This document shows, piece after piece, positions 10,561 through 23,183 of a stretch of DNA of 53,436 nucleotides (positions within the stretch are counted from its first letter, which is position 1; each line of letters begins with the position of its first letter). Both the position numbers and the translations under genes were made by a program. Below the pieces are notes generated by a model, which was given only the letters and a program-made list of their open reading frames with translations, was not told the DNA's origin and ran no database searches. The stretch covers positions 1 through 53,436 of the forward strand of contig JAWQRO010000130.1 of assembly GCA_033557835.1 (NCBI GenBank), written 5' to 3'. The DNA is from Helochares maculicollis (Eukaryota; Arthropoda; Insecta; Coleoptera; Hydrophilidae).

Positions 10561-13299
10561 CTGTCTCTGAGGACGCATCGAGGGAGAGGAAGCAAAAAGT
10601 TTCAAATTTGAATTGCTTATTAACGTGGAGAAATTCAATTATTTAATTATCATATTGAAATCAGAAGATTTCATTGATGAGATCTTTTGATAATATTCTT
10701 GCATAGATATCGTTGAGTGCCTTTGGGTGTTCGGACGGAAAGTTTGAGAAAATGGAGCGTTTAACGTCAAAGACGATTGTTCTTAGATTAAGAATTTTCA
10801 CGGACAGCCCTCTACTGATTCTATAGTTTTCTTTGAGGTTCTTTTAACTTTTGGTATAGATTTAACATGTGATCAATTGAATATGGAAATTATACAAATA
10901 CTAGTGTGAACGAATTATGCACATAATTTACAATGACAACTTTTAACATATTTATGACACCGCTGCTGACAGGCATGCAGACAGTGCAGTAACTTGGTAA
11001 TTGACCTCGACTTCCTTAAGTCTGCATCATTTGCCACGTTTGACACACTTACACCCGTTGAAGTTTTCGTTAAATGTTTAGAATGCTAACCACGCCAATA
11101 TTAGTTAACCAGTTCAAAGGTGAAACATGAATGAATGAAGCGTAGGCATTTAATTCTATATTGTTATTATTCATTCACGGTTTTATCTTCCGCTATGCAG
11201 CACCTTTCAAATAAGTGGGCGTTCACTATTAATAAAATCTGGAGTTTCTTCACTTAACGTTCTATAGCACATACTGTTCTTTCAAAGAGCGATGAAAGTA
11301 GCTTTGTAACTTTTAATTTATTTACTGGATCCATTTTTTTTCTATGTGAACAATCGGCGTTCAATGAATCCAGTTGATAATATAAGTTATAGTTTTACAA
11401 GTTTTTATCTCTTATTTTTTACTCTACAACATAGATTTAATCTGAGATATTTATTACTAAGACAAATTTTATCTATTCTTTTTATAAACATTTGCTTAAT
11501 TTTTGCTTCTTATTCTTATATTTGTCTCATTTGTTCTTTATTGTTTAGTATGCATTTTAATGCAGGAGCTTGTCTTTGATGTTCGTCTCTCAAAATTTGA
11601 CACCTTAAGAATTAGCAGTTTTAATATATCTAAAGGAATTAATATCCCAGGAAAATAGTTTTTAAAGTCTGGATTGTATTTCAACTAGTTTTTAATTTTT
11701 TTCGGACTTTTAATGATCCATTTAGGTACAACATTTTTATTCGGGGATCTACCTCGACTCTTGTTTTTTTAAATATGAATGAAGAATAGTGTTTATTTTT
11801 TAACCTTCCTGTGAAATCAAGATTCGAATATGATGTTCGATAGCATCTGGTGGCATATGAGAGATTACTCAAAGGTCTGTTTGTAGGAACCTGCATATAC
11901 CTATTGGTTACAATGGTAAATAGTCGAAAATATACTATAGTATTCAATCCAATTATTAATGTTTGCTTTGCAAATATTCTACAAATATTATTTATTATTT
12001 TTATCATCCTCAAATTAACATTGAGCATGGCACTAAATACAATAATTAATATATATCAAGAAATATTCCAGTGTCGTCACTTTTATTTAAGTGAAGGCAC
12101 TACAAATCGTTGCACCTTCGTGTTTAATTTAAATAAGAAAATGCGATACATTTTTACAGATAATGACTGTTTGTATTGGCAGAAGTTGCAGAAAGTTCAT
12201 CTAAAAAAGCGAGTTGCTTATGCTAAGAAGATAATGCTTTATCACGCAGAAAACTAAATTAGATCCTTTTCTGTATATAAAATATTAAGAAACCTAATTA
12301 TATATTTGAAGTATTGTATCATTTGCAGTTTATTACTTAGTTTGTTGTTTCTATGCATAAACGTCATCTTGTGGGGAATGTATCAAATATTCATAATATT
12401 CAGAGACTAAACATGTTGATCAGTTAACTTCAATATCCACTAATATATTAATTCTTAAGTCATAACATGAAAATATTGATTGATGATATTGATAGAAGTT
12501 TTCGTCATGTTAACATTGTTTCGTCCATAAGTTTTGGTTCTTCAGCATCAAATTTGATGTGAAGACAGGAACAAGTGAAAATATATTTAAATCAGTTTTT
12601 CTTAGATATAAAAGTTCAGGTGTTGAGCCTTAGTTTATTTTAATTTCAACTTAGTCAACAATGTTACAATATTTAGCACATAAGATGCACTGTATGTTGT
12701 TACATTCTACTACAATTGAAGGCTAATATATAAAATAATTTTGTGGTAAGCATTTGTACAGAAAAATTATTTTAATTTAGGCTACTCCCCTGAAAAAGTA
12801 TAAGTACTGAAAAGAGTGAGATAGTGAAAAGGTCTAAGGTATTCAGCGATAATTATTATTGATTTGATACCTTCTATATGTGTAAGTTGTTATGGAAATA
12901 TCATTTTTAACACATCACGAAATATTAACACAACATACTGTTATATCTCAAATGTAACAATTGGATTAATTCTTTTTTGTTAAACAATTGTTAGCAATTT
13001 GTAGCTAGATAGTGCAACCCTAAGAAAATCAAAGCTTCGACTTTGTGTATAAATCTAAAGTTGTTTGATTTATTGTATGCTTGCAGTTCTCTATAGTCAG
13101 AATAGTTTGACTTAATGCTTTTATTTAGCTTAATATTAATACTAACTATTAACAAAACGGTCAGAGCTAAAATTTCCTGTACTATAATATCTAAGATATT
13201 AAAAATGATGGACCACATATACTTATGTCATGCATTACTTCTTTTATATACTCCCTAATGCTAGAACAGATTAATTATGAAACATTACAAAGCATCAAA
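10561..13299. other. LPP intron, AT-rich, no gene
   Basis: A 135-codon plus-strand ORF (11850-12257) and an overlapping 115-codon minus-strand ORF (12028-11681) are the longest here. Both are I/F/L/N-rich, share the same bases in antisense and show no motif, so I treat them as chance. Confidence 0.5.
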
Positions 13300-14090
13300 T
13301 AGACTATGCAGAGCACAGAACTGTGGTAAGCCCCAAACGGAAAGCTCCACACTCATTTTGCAATTTTATGAATTGTCGGGAAAGCTCACGCATGAAAAAA
13401 TATGAATGCCATTTTCCATTCAAAACTATGGGGATTTACTTTCGATTAGAGTAATAGCTGCCACGAGGGCGCATGAATAGAGCATCCCCACGGCCCTCAG
13501 GGGAGGAGATAAATGTAGCAGGTACAAATGCCCCACAATAAATATTTTTCAGACAAAGCGTCCGTCCTAATAAAATGCTGCTTGTCAATCTTGCCACTCA
13601 TGCATTATCGTATGGGCCAGAACCCAACATTAAAGCATAGTCCCTAACAGGAGAAGGGGTATCAGCGAGGAAGACACCCTTTCTATAGTATAGATATCCC
13701 TTCCTCTGTAGGATGCTCCCCACGTTTTCCCCTCAGGGCCCACCTGCTACGGAAGGGTTTTCCCTCAATTCAGTGAAACAGCTATTTAGCATCCCTCATT
13801 TTGATTTATCGCCAACACAGGCACATCTGTGAAGTTTCTTTGCACGGCGTGGCGGTAATCCATAAACTGAAGCACAGAGGAATATCAAATTTCAATGAGA
13901 CCGGGCCGATCCGGGACCAACGGGCTGGTCTAGGTTAATAGAGATGAGTGCATGACAGGTCAATTTCTCTAGGTCACCAGATATAACCCAGCTGGGATAT
14001 AAATTACAATAATAATGGTCTGCATTATTCAGTAGGTGAAGTAATTCGAATATGAAATTTAATAATTTGTGCAAACTAAGGGGCTGATTT
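13300..14090. promoter_or_regulatory. Higher-complexity intronic island with two AP-2-like sites
   Basis: A GC-richer block with no supportable ORF. GGCCCTCAGGGGA at 13492-13504 and CCCCTCAGGGCCC at 13729-13741 both match the palindromic GCCnnnGGC-type site of TFAP2 proteins, and are about 235 bases apart. The motif GTAGCAGGT also occurs near both, in opposite orientation (about 13514 and 13750). Possible enhancer of the LPP gene or of a neighbour; motif evidence only. Confidence 0.3.
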
Positions 14091-15928
14091 ATAAGGCCGC
14101 AGTTGTTTCTAATTCAGGTGAGGAGATTTACTACTTAGGGTGGAACAGTTTGTGCTACTGTATAACTAATCTCATTTTCTTTTCTTCTTTTTGACTTGGT
14201 TTAAGTGTGCCGTTACGGTTGATTAAGGAAAGAAAAACTATTTCATTTCATTTTTAATAATGTTTTTCGAATATTCGAACAAGATGATTTTATTCATTCT
14301 TCAAACAATTTTTGCAACCTAGGAGAAAATTAGGCACATTTTTACAAATAGATTTATACAGCTTGGACTTAAAGGTTTTACAAATTGTTTTTGATTGTTT
14401 CTCATCTAGTTGACGTTTTCAGCTGAGTAGTAGTTATATTTGATTTAAAAGGAGAGCACATGAAATAATTTGCATTGCCTCTACTCTCAGAGTTTAAATT
14501 TCTTTTCAAGGTACACTAAAAATTAGAATCAGACTCAGTTTCTGGGAAATATTTCTACAGATTATGTTGCCTACTCTCAAACATTAAAATTTATTTGCAT
14601 TTCTATAAAGCAATTTTTGACGAAAAATATGCTCATGTGTTCTTAGTGTACAATTTTTGATTATTTTGGTTGTCTGTATTTGTTAACAGTAACTATTTTG
14701 TGTTTGTTGCGTGAAAGTTTGGTGTTTTATTAAATTAAGTTCTAGCGGAAAGATATAAGTGTATTTAATACCTCATCGGCTTTGTAAAGAAAGTAAGTTA
14801 AAATCATGTCATCGACATACCTTGAATAGAATAATTGTTTAACAGGAAGTGTATTGAGATACTTTTTTTCTAGACATTCCATTGTTAAGGTGGCGCCTAC
14901 GACTGATAAAGTTGATTGTTTTCAAACACAAAATATATAAACTGATAGCTGTGCTCATTAGATACTTTCATATTTTTGTGTGTTTTTGCTTTTAAATTGG
15001 CGCTGTCCTTTCCGATTATTTCTATTATTAAGATTATAGAGATGTAACATCTAAAGAGCCGCTTTTAAGTTGCTTATGCATATTTTTAGGTTTGCGTTTT
15101 TCTATAAATTCTATGATTAGAATGTCATGATGTTTTCTATTTTACTTATAAGCCATTTGAACACTTTGCTATTATATTTAGTCCTAACAGTTTTCAGGAT
15201 TTTTTGTCATGAAGATTCTTAAAATCTTTCATGACTAATTTTCTTAAATAATCATTAAAATCGATTATAGGTCTTAATTAACCAGCTAGAATTTTACAGT
15301 TGTTTATATTAAAAATCATCTGGATTACTTTTTAGAATGTTTTCTCAGTTTTGAGACTCATTTTTTGCCGACTATGAACTTGAGAAATTTTATTTTAATG
15401 AATATTATAGCTATTCGTCTGGGTTTTTCATGGTTTATTTTTATCACGTTTTTATAACGTTTCATGAATTAATTTCATAGCTTAATATCGGGTATTTCAG
15501 GGTGTTTTCACTAACTGTAATGATTGAGATAAATGCTCGAATATAAAAATAGTTATACACACTTTTTAGAGATTTCCATCTGTGCTGGTTTCGTTTCAGA
15601 ATTTCTATGTTCCATGATTGTTATGGATAGTATTTGTTTATCATGTTTTTACCTTAGAACTGGAAGAATTTTCCAAATGTGTATACATCAAATTACCGTA
15701 TTTGTTTTAGCTTATTCACTCGCGCTATAAATATTTATTTTATTGTTTTATATGTATACATTCTGTTTCATAAATAATAAGACGTGACTATTTGAATAGG
15801 CGCGCAGCATTTGAAATATGCTAAAAGTGTGCAGCATGCCTTAATTGTAAATAGAATATCCAAACTGAAAAATTTGCTATAATCTAACGTTATCTTTTGA
15901 TGGTATTGTTAATCTTCGTTTCATACTA
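14091..15928. other. LPP intron, no gene
   Basis: T-rich sequence with no exon or RNA gene recognised. Confidence 0.5.
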
Positions 15929-17192
15929 GGTTAGTTGAAAAGTTCGCGGAGCGAAGACTTTAATTCATTGATAGAGCTACAATTTCGACTGCATTCAAGA
16001 TTCATGCTTCTAATGAACGCATCTGCAAATTTCAACTCGTTATGACTTGTCAGTGTGTTTTTATGACACTTTGATTTTTGACGTGTCAACATAATTTAAT
16101 CATGGAAAAAATTGAACATCGTGCGGTAATAAAATTTTTAGTGAAAAAGAGTTTGAAGGCGATGGAAATTTATAGTGAAATGGTGAATGTGTTAAGGGAT
16201 GCTGCGCCATCTAAACCAATGGTCTGTAAGTGGGCATTAGAGTTTAAATGTGGTCGAGAAGACGATCCTCGTTCAGGACGTCCAAAAAGTGTGACCACTG
16301 AAGAAATTATGGATACCATTCATGATATGGTTATGAATGACAGAGAGTTAACCTTGAGTGAGATTTCTGAGACTATGAATATCTCAACTGAGCAAGTACT
16401 TCTTATTTTGAAAGATGTGCTAGGCCACAAAAAGCTTTGTGCACGATGGTGCCATATTTCTTAAATTGTGATCAAAAACGACTTTGAGTGAATCTCTCTA
16501 AGGAACATTTGGAGCTTTTTCAGAACAAGATTTTTTACGTCATTTTGTCACTATGGATGAAACCTGGGTGTATCATTATGATCCCAAGTTGAGACAGCAA
16601 ACCTCAGAGTGGACTGAGCCTGGTTATTCAGTCCTAAGACAACCAAAATGGTCAAAATTACCCAAAAAGGTTATGGCATCTGTTTTCTAGGATGCAAAGG
16701 GCATTTTATGAATCGATTATCTTAAAACCGGTAAAACCATAGTAGTAGACTATTATTCCAATCTGTTGGATAAGTTAAATACAAAAATTAAAAAAGGGAC
16801 CAGGCTTGAAGAAGAAAAAAATCCTTTTCCATCAAGATAACGCGGCAGCACACAAATGTGTTCAAACAATGACCAAATTGAACGATTTGCGGTATGAATT
16901 GACCGAACATCCACCTTACTCTCCCAATCTAGCCCCTTCGGGCTTCCATCTATTTCCAAATTTTAAAAAAATTCTCCATGGAAATCATTTCTCCTCAAAT
17001 GAAGAAGCTATAGCGATTGTGAACCAATATTTTGACGAGCTTCCAGAAAACCAATTTAGAGATGGTATAACTTCATTGAAAAATCGTTGGAGAAAATGTA
17101 TTAAAGTTTTGGGAGAATACACTGAAGACTAAAGGCATTTTTTTTTGTTTTGTCATTTTTTTATCCCCGCTCCGCGAACTTTTCAAATAACC
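15929..17192 (+). mobile_element. Mariner transposon, nearly full length, inactive
   Basis: A 1264-bp element with inverted ends beginning GGTTAnTTGAAAAGTTCGCG (one mismatch over about 25 bases), flanked by TA on both sides (15927-15928 and 17193-17194), as expected for the Tc1/mariner superfamily. It sits in the large LPP intron in opposite orientation to that gene. Confidence 0.95.
16102..17132 (+). pseudogene. Mariner transposase, broken
   Basis: The transposase starts MEKIEHRAVIKFLVKKSLKA and contains the helix-turn-helix/linker region with EDDPRSGRPKS (about 16257-16290). The catalytic core follows: the first Asp in TMDETWVYHYDP (codon 16556-16558), the second in LFHQDNAAAHK (16836-16838) and the third position at 16941-16943. 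The second and third positions are 35 codons apart, the DD34D spacing of mariner. The third is GGC (Gly) in APSGFHLFP, where the family has Asp. The frame is also broken near 16462, by a TGA near 16482, by a shift near 16530, and by TAG at 16688-16690 and TGA near 16709. The C-terminus (NRWRKCIKVLGEYTED) is intact. It cannot encode an active enzyme. Confidence 0.95.
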
Positions 17193-17194
17193 TA

Positions 17195-17699
17195 GTACAT
17201 TTCTAAATAATATTGCCTTTGCCGATGTAATGATATAACAAAATTTCATTATGTGCTATGTCATTTTTTATAAAAGTATTTTATGTTGAAGTAGTATTTC
17301 TACTCTTTTTTAAATTTTAACTAATTGTTGGTGAGTAACGTTCTGAAACCGTAGTTGTTTTAAAAGCCCTTCTTTTACCAGATCTGATATATTTTCAAAA
17401 CAGTTGGTATTGAAATCGAAATTGATTTCGGGAATTCACGATTATCAACTTATACGATTTCAATTAATGCATGGTTGCTACTTGTGGTTTTGAAGTGTTT
17501 ACATCATAAATATGATGACTTTTTAATATTATATTTAAATTGGCAGATTTAAATATAAGAATCCTATTCTGGATAAAATAAAGCATAAATGATTTATATC
17601 AGAGAAATCCATAAATTATTAAAAAACCATCCTAGAAACTAACAAGTTCAACAAAATCGGTAAAATATCTTAAGAAAAACACAGACAATAACTACTCAC
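17195..17699. other. LPP intron between the mariner and the exon donor
   Basis: AT-rich sequence with nothing recognised apart from the donor region of the adjacent exon. Confidence 0.6.
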
Positions 17700-18178
17700 C
17701 GCGCAGAAAACTGATACAAAAACTGACGCAGCCGAATGTCCCGAAGGAAACGATCTCGAAGAATCCAGCACGATGTAGTTGCTATAGTAAGTGTTAGTAC
17801 ATCTGTACTCAGTGATGTAATCACCAGCCTTGCACCTCTCCTCAGCGTCAGGCCTGCAAGTGTTGAGAAAATGCGGCCTATGTTCCCCAACAATAACTTT
17901 CGCAACTTCCACAAAGGTCAAGAGGAAAGAGACCCCAACTAAGAGCTCTTTATACCACTTCCAAACAGCAGTTGCGCACGTTTTGGATATTCCGCTACTT
18001 CTCTCTACTTCCACAGCCAAAATAATCATCAGAGGTCCCAGGACGCATCCCACTAGAAGAAGCGTCATGGAAACCGTGTCCCCTTTGAACTCATACGATA
18101 TACTAGGGTCCTTGCAATAGTATCCTAATTTTGTTTGTGGAATGTAACCGAACTCCAGCAGTAACAGGAGGAGGGGAA
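17700..18178 (-). CDS. Lipid phosphate phosphatase (Wunen-like), central exon
   Basis: A 479-bp exon between acceptor TTTGTTTCAG (phase 1) and donor GCG|GTGAGT (phase 0); it completes codon 52 and encodes residues 53-211. It holds the end of the first membrane helix (PLLLLLLEFG), the family signature GYYCKDPSISYEFKGDTVS, helix 2 (about 88-107), helix 3 (about 129-146), motif C1 KVIVGEHRP (K145, R152, P153) followed by HFLNTCRPD, an extracellular loop with three cysteines, and motif C2 SFPSGHS (196-199, with H199 as the acid/base). The order and spacing match LPP/Wunen enzymes and not the LPP-related proteins that lose these residues, so the enzyme should be active. In Drosophila, Wunen steers germ cells by removing extracellular lipid phosphates; a similar role here is inference. 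Confidence 0.95.
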
Positions 18179-18231
18179 CTGAAACAAAGAACATAAGTAA
18201 CTGTCAAGATACGGCAACGTATTTAACTTAC

Positions 18232-18259
18232 GGATACACATCTGCTGTTTACGGGACAT
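18232..18259 (-). CDS. LPP alternative proximal first exon (short N-terminus)
   Basis: ATG at 18259 opens MSRKQQMCI and reaches donor C|GTAAGTT in phase 1. Exon 2 begins 53 bases further on, after TTTGTTTCAG, and also needs phase 1, so the join reads MSRKQQMCI-L-PLLLLLLEFG. A 53-base intron is a normal short insect intron. This would replace the 52-residue basic N-terminal region with 10 residues. TATAAAA lies immediately before the ATG, too close to serve it as a core promoter, so transcription would have to start further upstream, or downstream at the second ATG (18241, MCIL…). Confidence 0.5.
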
Positions 18260-19040
18260 TTTTATAGAGGGTTGTTGGTGCCTTTGCAGGGGTTACATTA
18301 GTCGATTTAGAAGGCACCTGGGTACAAAAATGTCGATAAGACACCAATTTTTAAAAATCACAACGCCAAACAATCATCTCTTATAGAATTCGAAACATAG
18401 TTTATTAACGCCCTAGCTAACATAATATAATGTTTAATTGTTCTGATGAAACCAGGCAAGAAATTGCCCTTCATGATTGTTTGTTTCCTATGGGTTACTT
18501 GTGTAAAGTTCAGAAAAAGAAAGGTATTACTTGTCAATTTAGCGAAAATTCTCGGAGGGAATTAATTCTTTTTCATATTTTTTCGTGCGTGGCGCGCGGT
18601 AAGGACAAATAATCCTCCTTTGTAGCGGGAACAAGAATTGGAGGAATGCCTAATTAGAGCGGATTGAGACGACGGAGTAGAATGTAAGGGAATGTAACAT
18701 GATCAAGAATCTCGACTGAAATTGAACAGATCTAAAGGAGAGCTTAATTGTGATGGCTGATGTACGAATTAATCATGTTGTCTTTGGGAGAGAGAGTTCT
18801 TATTATTGCGTGGGAGGAAAATTGGTCCTGATCACTTTCGTCTATTGGCGAGGTAATAAAGACGTTTGCTTTGATATTTATTAATTCCTACTCTAAATTT
18901 AGCTTCACTTTAGAGTGCTTAAAGTGGGTACAAATTGGAGCGTTTCTGTACTAATTAGAAATTTATCACGAAGTTTCTCCGCAAGCATAAGAAACTGAAA
19001 CATTTATTTGTTTGTCTATTAAATTGAATCTATTTAACCA
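18260..19040. other. LPP intron, higher-complexity segment
   Basis: Moderately GC-richer sequence around 18540-18860 with no supportable ORF; a possible upstream promoter region for the proximal first exon. Confidence 0.3.
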
Positions 19041-19172
19041 ACCACTCGATAGTTCTGGAGCTTTCTTCTTAGCGTATGCTTTTGTTTGAACAATCAGGTT
19101 TGACACCACTCGATAGTTCTGGAGCTTTCTTCTTAGCGTATGCTTTTGTTTGAACAATCAGGTTTGACACCA
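19041..19172. repeat. Perfect 64-bp tandem duplication
   Basis: The unit starting ACCACTCGATAGTTCTGGAG occurs at 19041 and again at 19105 without a mismatch, and the first four bases of a third unit follow. The lack of divergence means a recent duplication or an assembly artefact. Confidence 0.95.
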
Positions 19173-22100
19173 TGTGTTTATATTTATAATAAATATAGCT
19201 TTTTAATCACTTACTTCAAATTCACAGTCCGGGATCTTCCTATGTATTGTAATGGTTTTAAAAAACCAATTCTATTTGTTAGTAGTAGATGACAGTTTGT
19301 TGATTTGATTAGCAAAGTTTTAATCATTTCGTTAGTTGAAATGATTAATGCTAATTTGTGCATGCCCCTGCCTAATAAGGACGTTATTAGTAGTATTGCA
19401 TTGTTAATTTTATTTAAAACCATCTGAAATAGATTCACTTTGTTTTGTTTGTAGAAAATACTAACATTAGTTAAATAAATATAATTAACATTCTTTTGTG
19501 TGCAAATATTAATAAAATTGTTATAATTACGCATTTATAATGAAAATTATGATTAAAAAGTAGTTGAAACTAGGAATTACAAATGAAAAATGGTATCAAT
19601 ATTTTAATATGGTCTGAACGCAGTTTGACTATTGATTTGAATATATTTGATTAAATTACAGATGAACATTATTTTTATTTGAAAAACTTTCCTTTATGTG
19701 TGCTTACAGTATCGTTTAAATATGGTTAGGTTCGTAATGAAATATAAGCAAATTCAACCGATTCGTCCTCTTACATAATCTAAAATCCTGTTTTAAGTTT
19801 GAAAAATTAAATCTTAGGGTCTATGGGATCTAATAATGTTTCACTTTATACAGTATAAAATGTTAGCAGTAATATCTTTAAATCTTTAAATAAAACTGCT
19901 AGAAAGTGGCAATTCTGGTTAAAGATAATACTTTGCCTGGAAAGAAATCCTGGAGTAAAAACAGAACCTAAATATTTCACTGTTAATTACATATAGACGT
20001 TGATTTTTACTTTTTCGTATTAATTTTTTTATCTTCTGACATACAAAACTAGAATTATTTGTTATTAAGTTTGTTCATTTAAGTTGATCTTAACTTTTAA
20101 AGTATATATCAAAATATACAAAATATAATGGAAGGAAATGCAATTTTTGCTAAAATAATCAAATTCATTATTAAATGTCATAATTTTTATGCAAATATAA
20201 TTTTCTTTAATTATATAATTTCACATGAATTGCCTTGAAAATTAAAACATTCCAACGGAAATCGTTAAATATTGCGATTTGTAAAGCACAGTTGATATTA
20301 AGTGTGTTGATATTCAAGGCTATCATCATTCAAGAGGCACTACCTGCTTTCTCGGTCCCTGAGACACTACATTTTCAGTTTAACTATATCTATACATTTT
20401 TGTAAACAAAGAAATTTTTTGTTTCACAAGCTACAGTTTCAAAATGTGTTTATCACTACTTTTAGTTTTGTTACAGACAATTTTTTGCAAATATATTTCT
20501 TTGAGATAATAGAATTTCATAGCAAATGCCTCGAAAAGCTATAACTCCAAAGATAATATACAAACTATTGGGACTTATAAAACGCAATTGACAAAAAGAT
20601 ATGTCAAAAGATGTCATGCACACTTCATAATGTTAAAGATGAAATAATACATCGATGTGAGTCATGTTTTATACTCTTTTATAAGCTCATCTTTAACGTG
20701 GTGTGGCAAATTGTTTTTATCAACTCTATTATGAAAGCTACAGGTCCTTCCTAATAAATTACAAAATTATAAAAATAAATATGAAACTCTCGAAATAAAA
20801 CAAAGTGTACTATTTTGACATATATAGTTGACTTTTTATTGTATTACAGCTCTACATATAACTATGATTGTAATTGAAGATTAAAGACCTAAGCTAATGT
20901 TTCATGTACGCTTAACTTTACTTTAATACAACTTTTCTAAATGTGCACACCTACAACATTTATGTTTAATTTGCTTATATAGAAAAAAAGTAAAAGCACC
21001 AACTTTAATCCATTTTGCAATAAAATAAATCAATGTGGATATTTAAAAATATTTGCAAATGACTGAATTAACTTGAATTTTGAGTTGCTTCATTTTCAAA
21101 CAATAGTTGTAATTATTTCAGCACATTAAAAGCTATACCTATAAATCTATTAAGAATTAAGATAATATAATGTTAATTAAACCTCTGGTATACGTGCAAA
21201 AGTGATCATTTTCGTAAAAATGTATTTATGTTTTTATATAACCTGTTAAGTGAGATTTATATTATTGATTTCCTTCTCAGCACTGCGCTTGATTGTTAAT
21301 ATAGAAGAGTTTCTCTCAAAAGCTTATCCATGCGTGTTCCTTATTAGCAATATAAATGTAGGAAATGTGAGCAATCAGATTGGACATCGGATCGATTTTC
21401 GTAACTGTTTATATTTGGTGATTTATCCGCAGCATTTCTTGTTTCGCCATTATAAAAAATTATATATCTATATTTTCAAATATGCGTGTCTGGATCTAGA
21501 TAACTCATAGAAGTTATGTATCTTTGCACTTAGTCAGGACGATATAAAAGCTCTTCAACTATAAGAAGTGAAGCTCTAGTTCCAGAGAGCGACGATGTAA
21601 AACCCACTTACGTGTTTTATAAGCAAGGCAACTGATCTTGTGCAATATACGTAGAAAACCATTATTGCTGCTTATCTTTATTCTGATGGAATTTAATGCA
21701 CATTTTGCACATCGCAATAACAGGATTTGTGACTTGTTTACTTTGCTTTGCCAAAATAACATCTGTTTCTTCTTAACGAAGCTCTCCTTTATTTCTTTTG
21801 TTGGGTAATGCTGAAGCATGCTTTTTTAAAACAAAAGTGCCATATGTTTGCTGGCCTGTTTGCCATATGCAGATGCACAAAAAAATGCAACGGTTGTGTA
21901 GTTTTGACAAATTACTAAGATTTGCTGCAAAGGAAACTGAGATTATTTACATTTTTCGACTAATTTTAGGCGGTGCTTGAAATAATCTTCGACCTGTTGA
22001 CATAGTAATCATTTTCATGTTTAGATTGTAAATTACCTTAGTTAGGCTAAGAGTAAATAGATACACTAGGTCATGGTTATGAAACACACAAACGTAAAAC

Positions 22101-22975
22101 ATGAACTCCATAAAATAATCTAATTCAAAATTTCAATAATTTAAGATTTTCAGTTGAAAGTGGCGTCTTAATTATACGTTGTTAAACAGCTCGTTCTATT
22201 TGAGGCCCTTCGGCAACAAACCTCGAAATAAATTCTTTTGGAATAAAAACGCAGAGTTGTAATGATGGGCCGATTTGTATTCTAAATTCGGAATCGACGC
22301 CGGAAAATGAAGTTATCTTGTTAACTTAATCGGCTCGTTAACGAAGTTAATTGAAACTATAAATGGAAATTTAATTATACGGCCAACTTATTAAAGTATC
22401 GAGACATATTGTGCCTTCGCTTTCTCTCCTCTTTAAATAGAAACTGGCACATCCAAATTTAAAATAGAGGCTCATAGAAATATAAAAAATAACTTTTGCT
22501 GAATTTCAAATGCCTACTTATCTTGCAAGCTGGGACAAAAATTAAAGAATGTGGTTTAAAAACGTGTCTGATGTACCTTAACAATTTTTAAAGCAATTTT
22601 TAACTAAATTTGATAAACTGGTAGTGTTCAGTTTTCTGTAAGTGCTTCATTTTAAATGTCTTAATTGTAAGGTGGGTTAAAAAAGAGTGTTGACTATTTT
22701 GTCACAATAAATGTGTTACATAGTGTTAATAATGATGTGAAATTCAAGTTTTTGACTCTTTGAGCTGAAGACAGGTATTTATTTTCAATTTTAGTTTGTT
22801 CATTGTTAATACATTGTATCAAAAGTTATGTGTACTGCTTATAAAAAGACTTCATAGACCAGAATTTTTTCTGAGGCGCCAAGGAAAATTAGGCAAACTT
22901 TATCGTTTTTGGACTTTGGAACCTAACGATACATATACATATAATAGAAAAGTAAGAATATATCAAAAACCAAGT
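19173..22975. other. LPP intron, AT-rich, no gene
   Basis: Contains many short ORFs of chance length and a stem-loop (listed separately). A somewhat more complex block at about 22150-22450 may be regulatory. No exon fitting the LPP protein is missing here. Confidence 0.5.
20632..20697. repeat. Inverted repeat, 11-bp perfect arms
   Basis: GTTAAAGATGA (20632-20642) and TCATCTTTAAC (20687-20697) flank a 44-base loop. The stem is too short for a typical microRNA precursor. Confidence 0.8.
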
Positions 22976-23183
22976 AAGCTTCGCTAACCTGGAATATGGG
23001 AGCGCATTAAGGTATCAAAACGTATTTCAAAGCAGAGACGACAGCTTTTTTTAATGTAACTTTTCTACTTAATGTTTATTTTTTAATTCTTTTCAAATGA
23101 AATTTATTCAATAGGCTATTCTTAAGCCATCGTTATTCTCCAGTTCAACAGCGAATAGTGGGTGAACCCTGAATAAGCGAAGT
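22976..23183. mobile_element. Foldback/MITE-like unit 1 (diverged)
   Basis: The ends are AAGCTTCGCTAACCTGG and, reversed, ACTTCGCTTATTCAGGG, about 208 bases apart. The same end motif and an internal ATAACGATG are shared with the better preserved unit at 23371-23571, so they are probably copies of one small non-autonomous element. Confidence 0.45.

Noticed and set aside
11681..12257. Overlapping antisense ORFs of 135 and 115 codons
   Set aside because: Mutual antisense overlap, hydrophobic I/F/L/N-rich composition and no domains.
17736..18120. Plus-strand ORFs antisense to the LPP central exon
   Set aside because: Shadows of a well-supported exon on the other strand.
20359..20382. TCCCTGAGACAC resembling the miR-125/lin-4 seed region
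   Set aside because: The match stops after about 12 bases and no complementary arm forms a precursor hairpin nearby.
21605..21660. Phase-0 ATG ORF ending in GTAAGT on minus (MVFYVYCTRSVALLIKH)
   Set aside because: It lies downstream of the 25.5-kb exon, and the only later acceptor (18178) needs phase 1. It shows that such ORFs also arise by chance and tempers the first-exon array.
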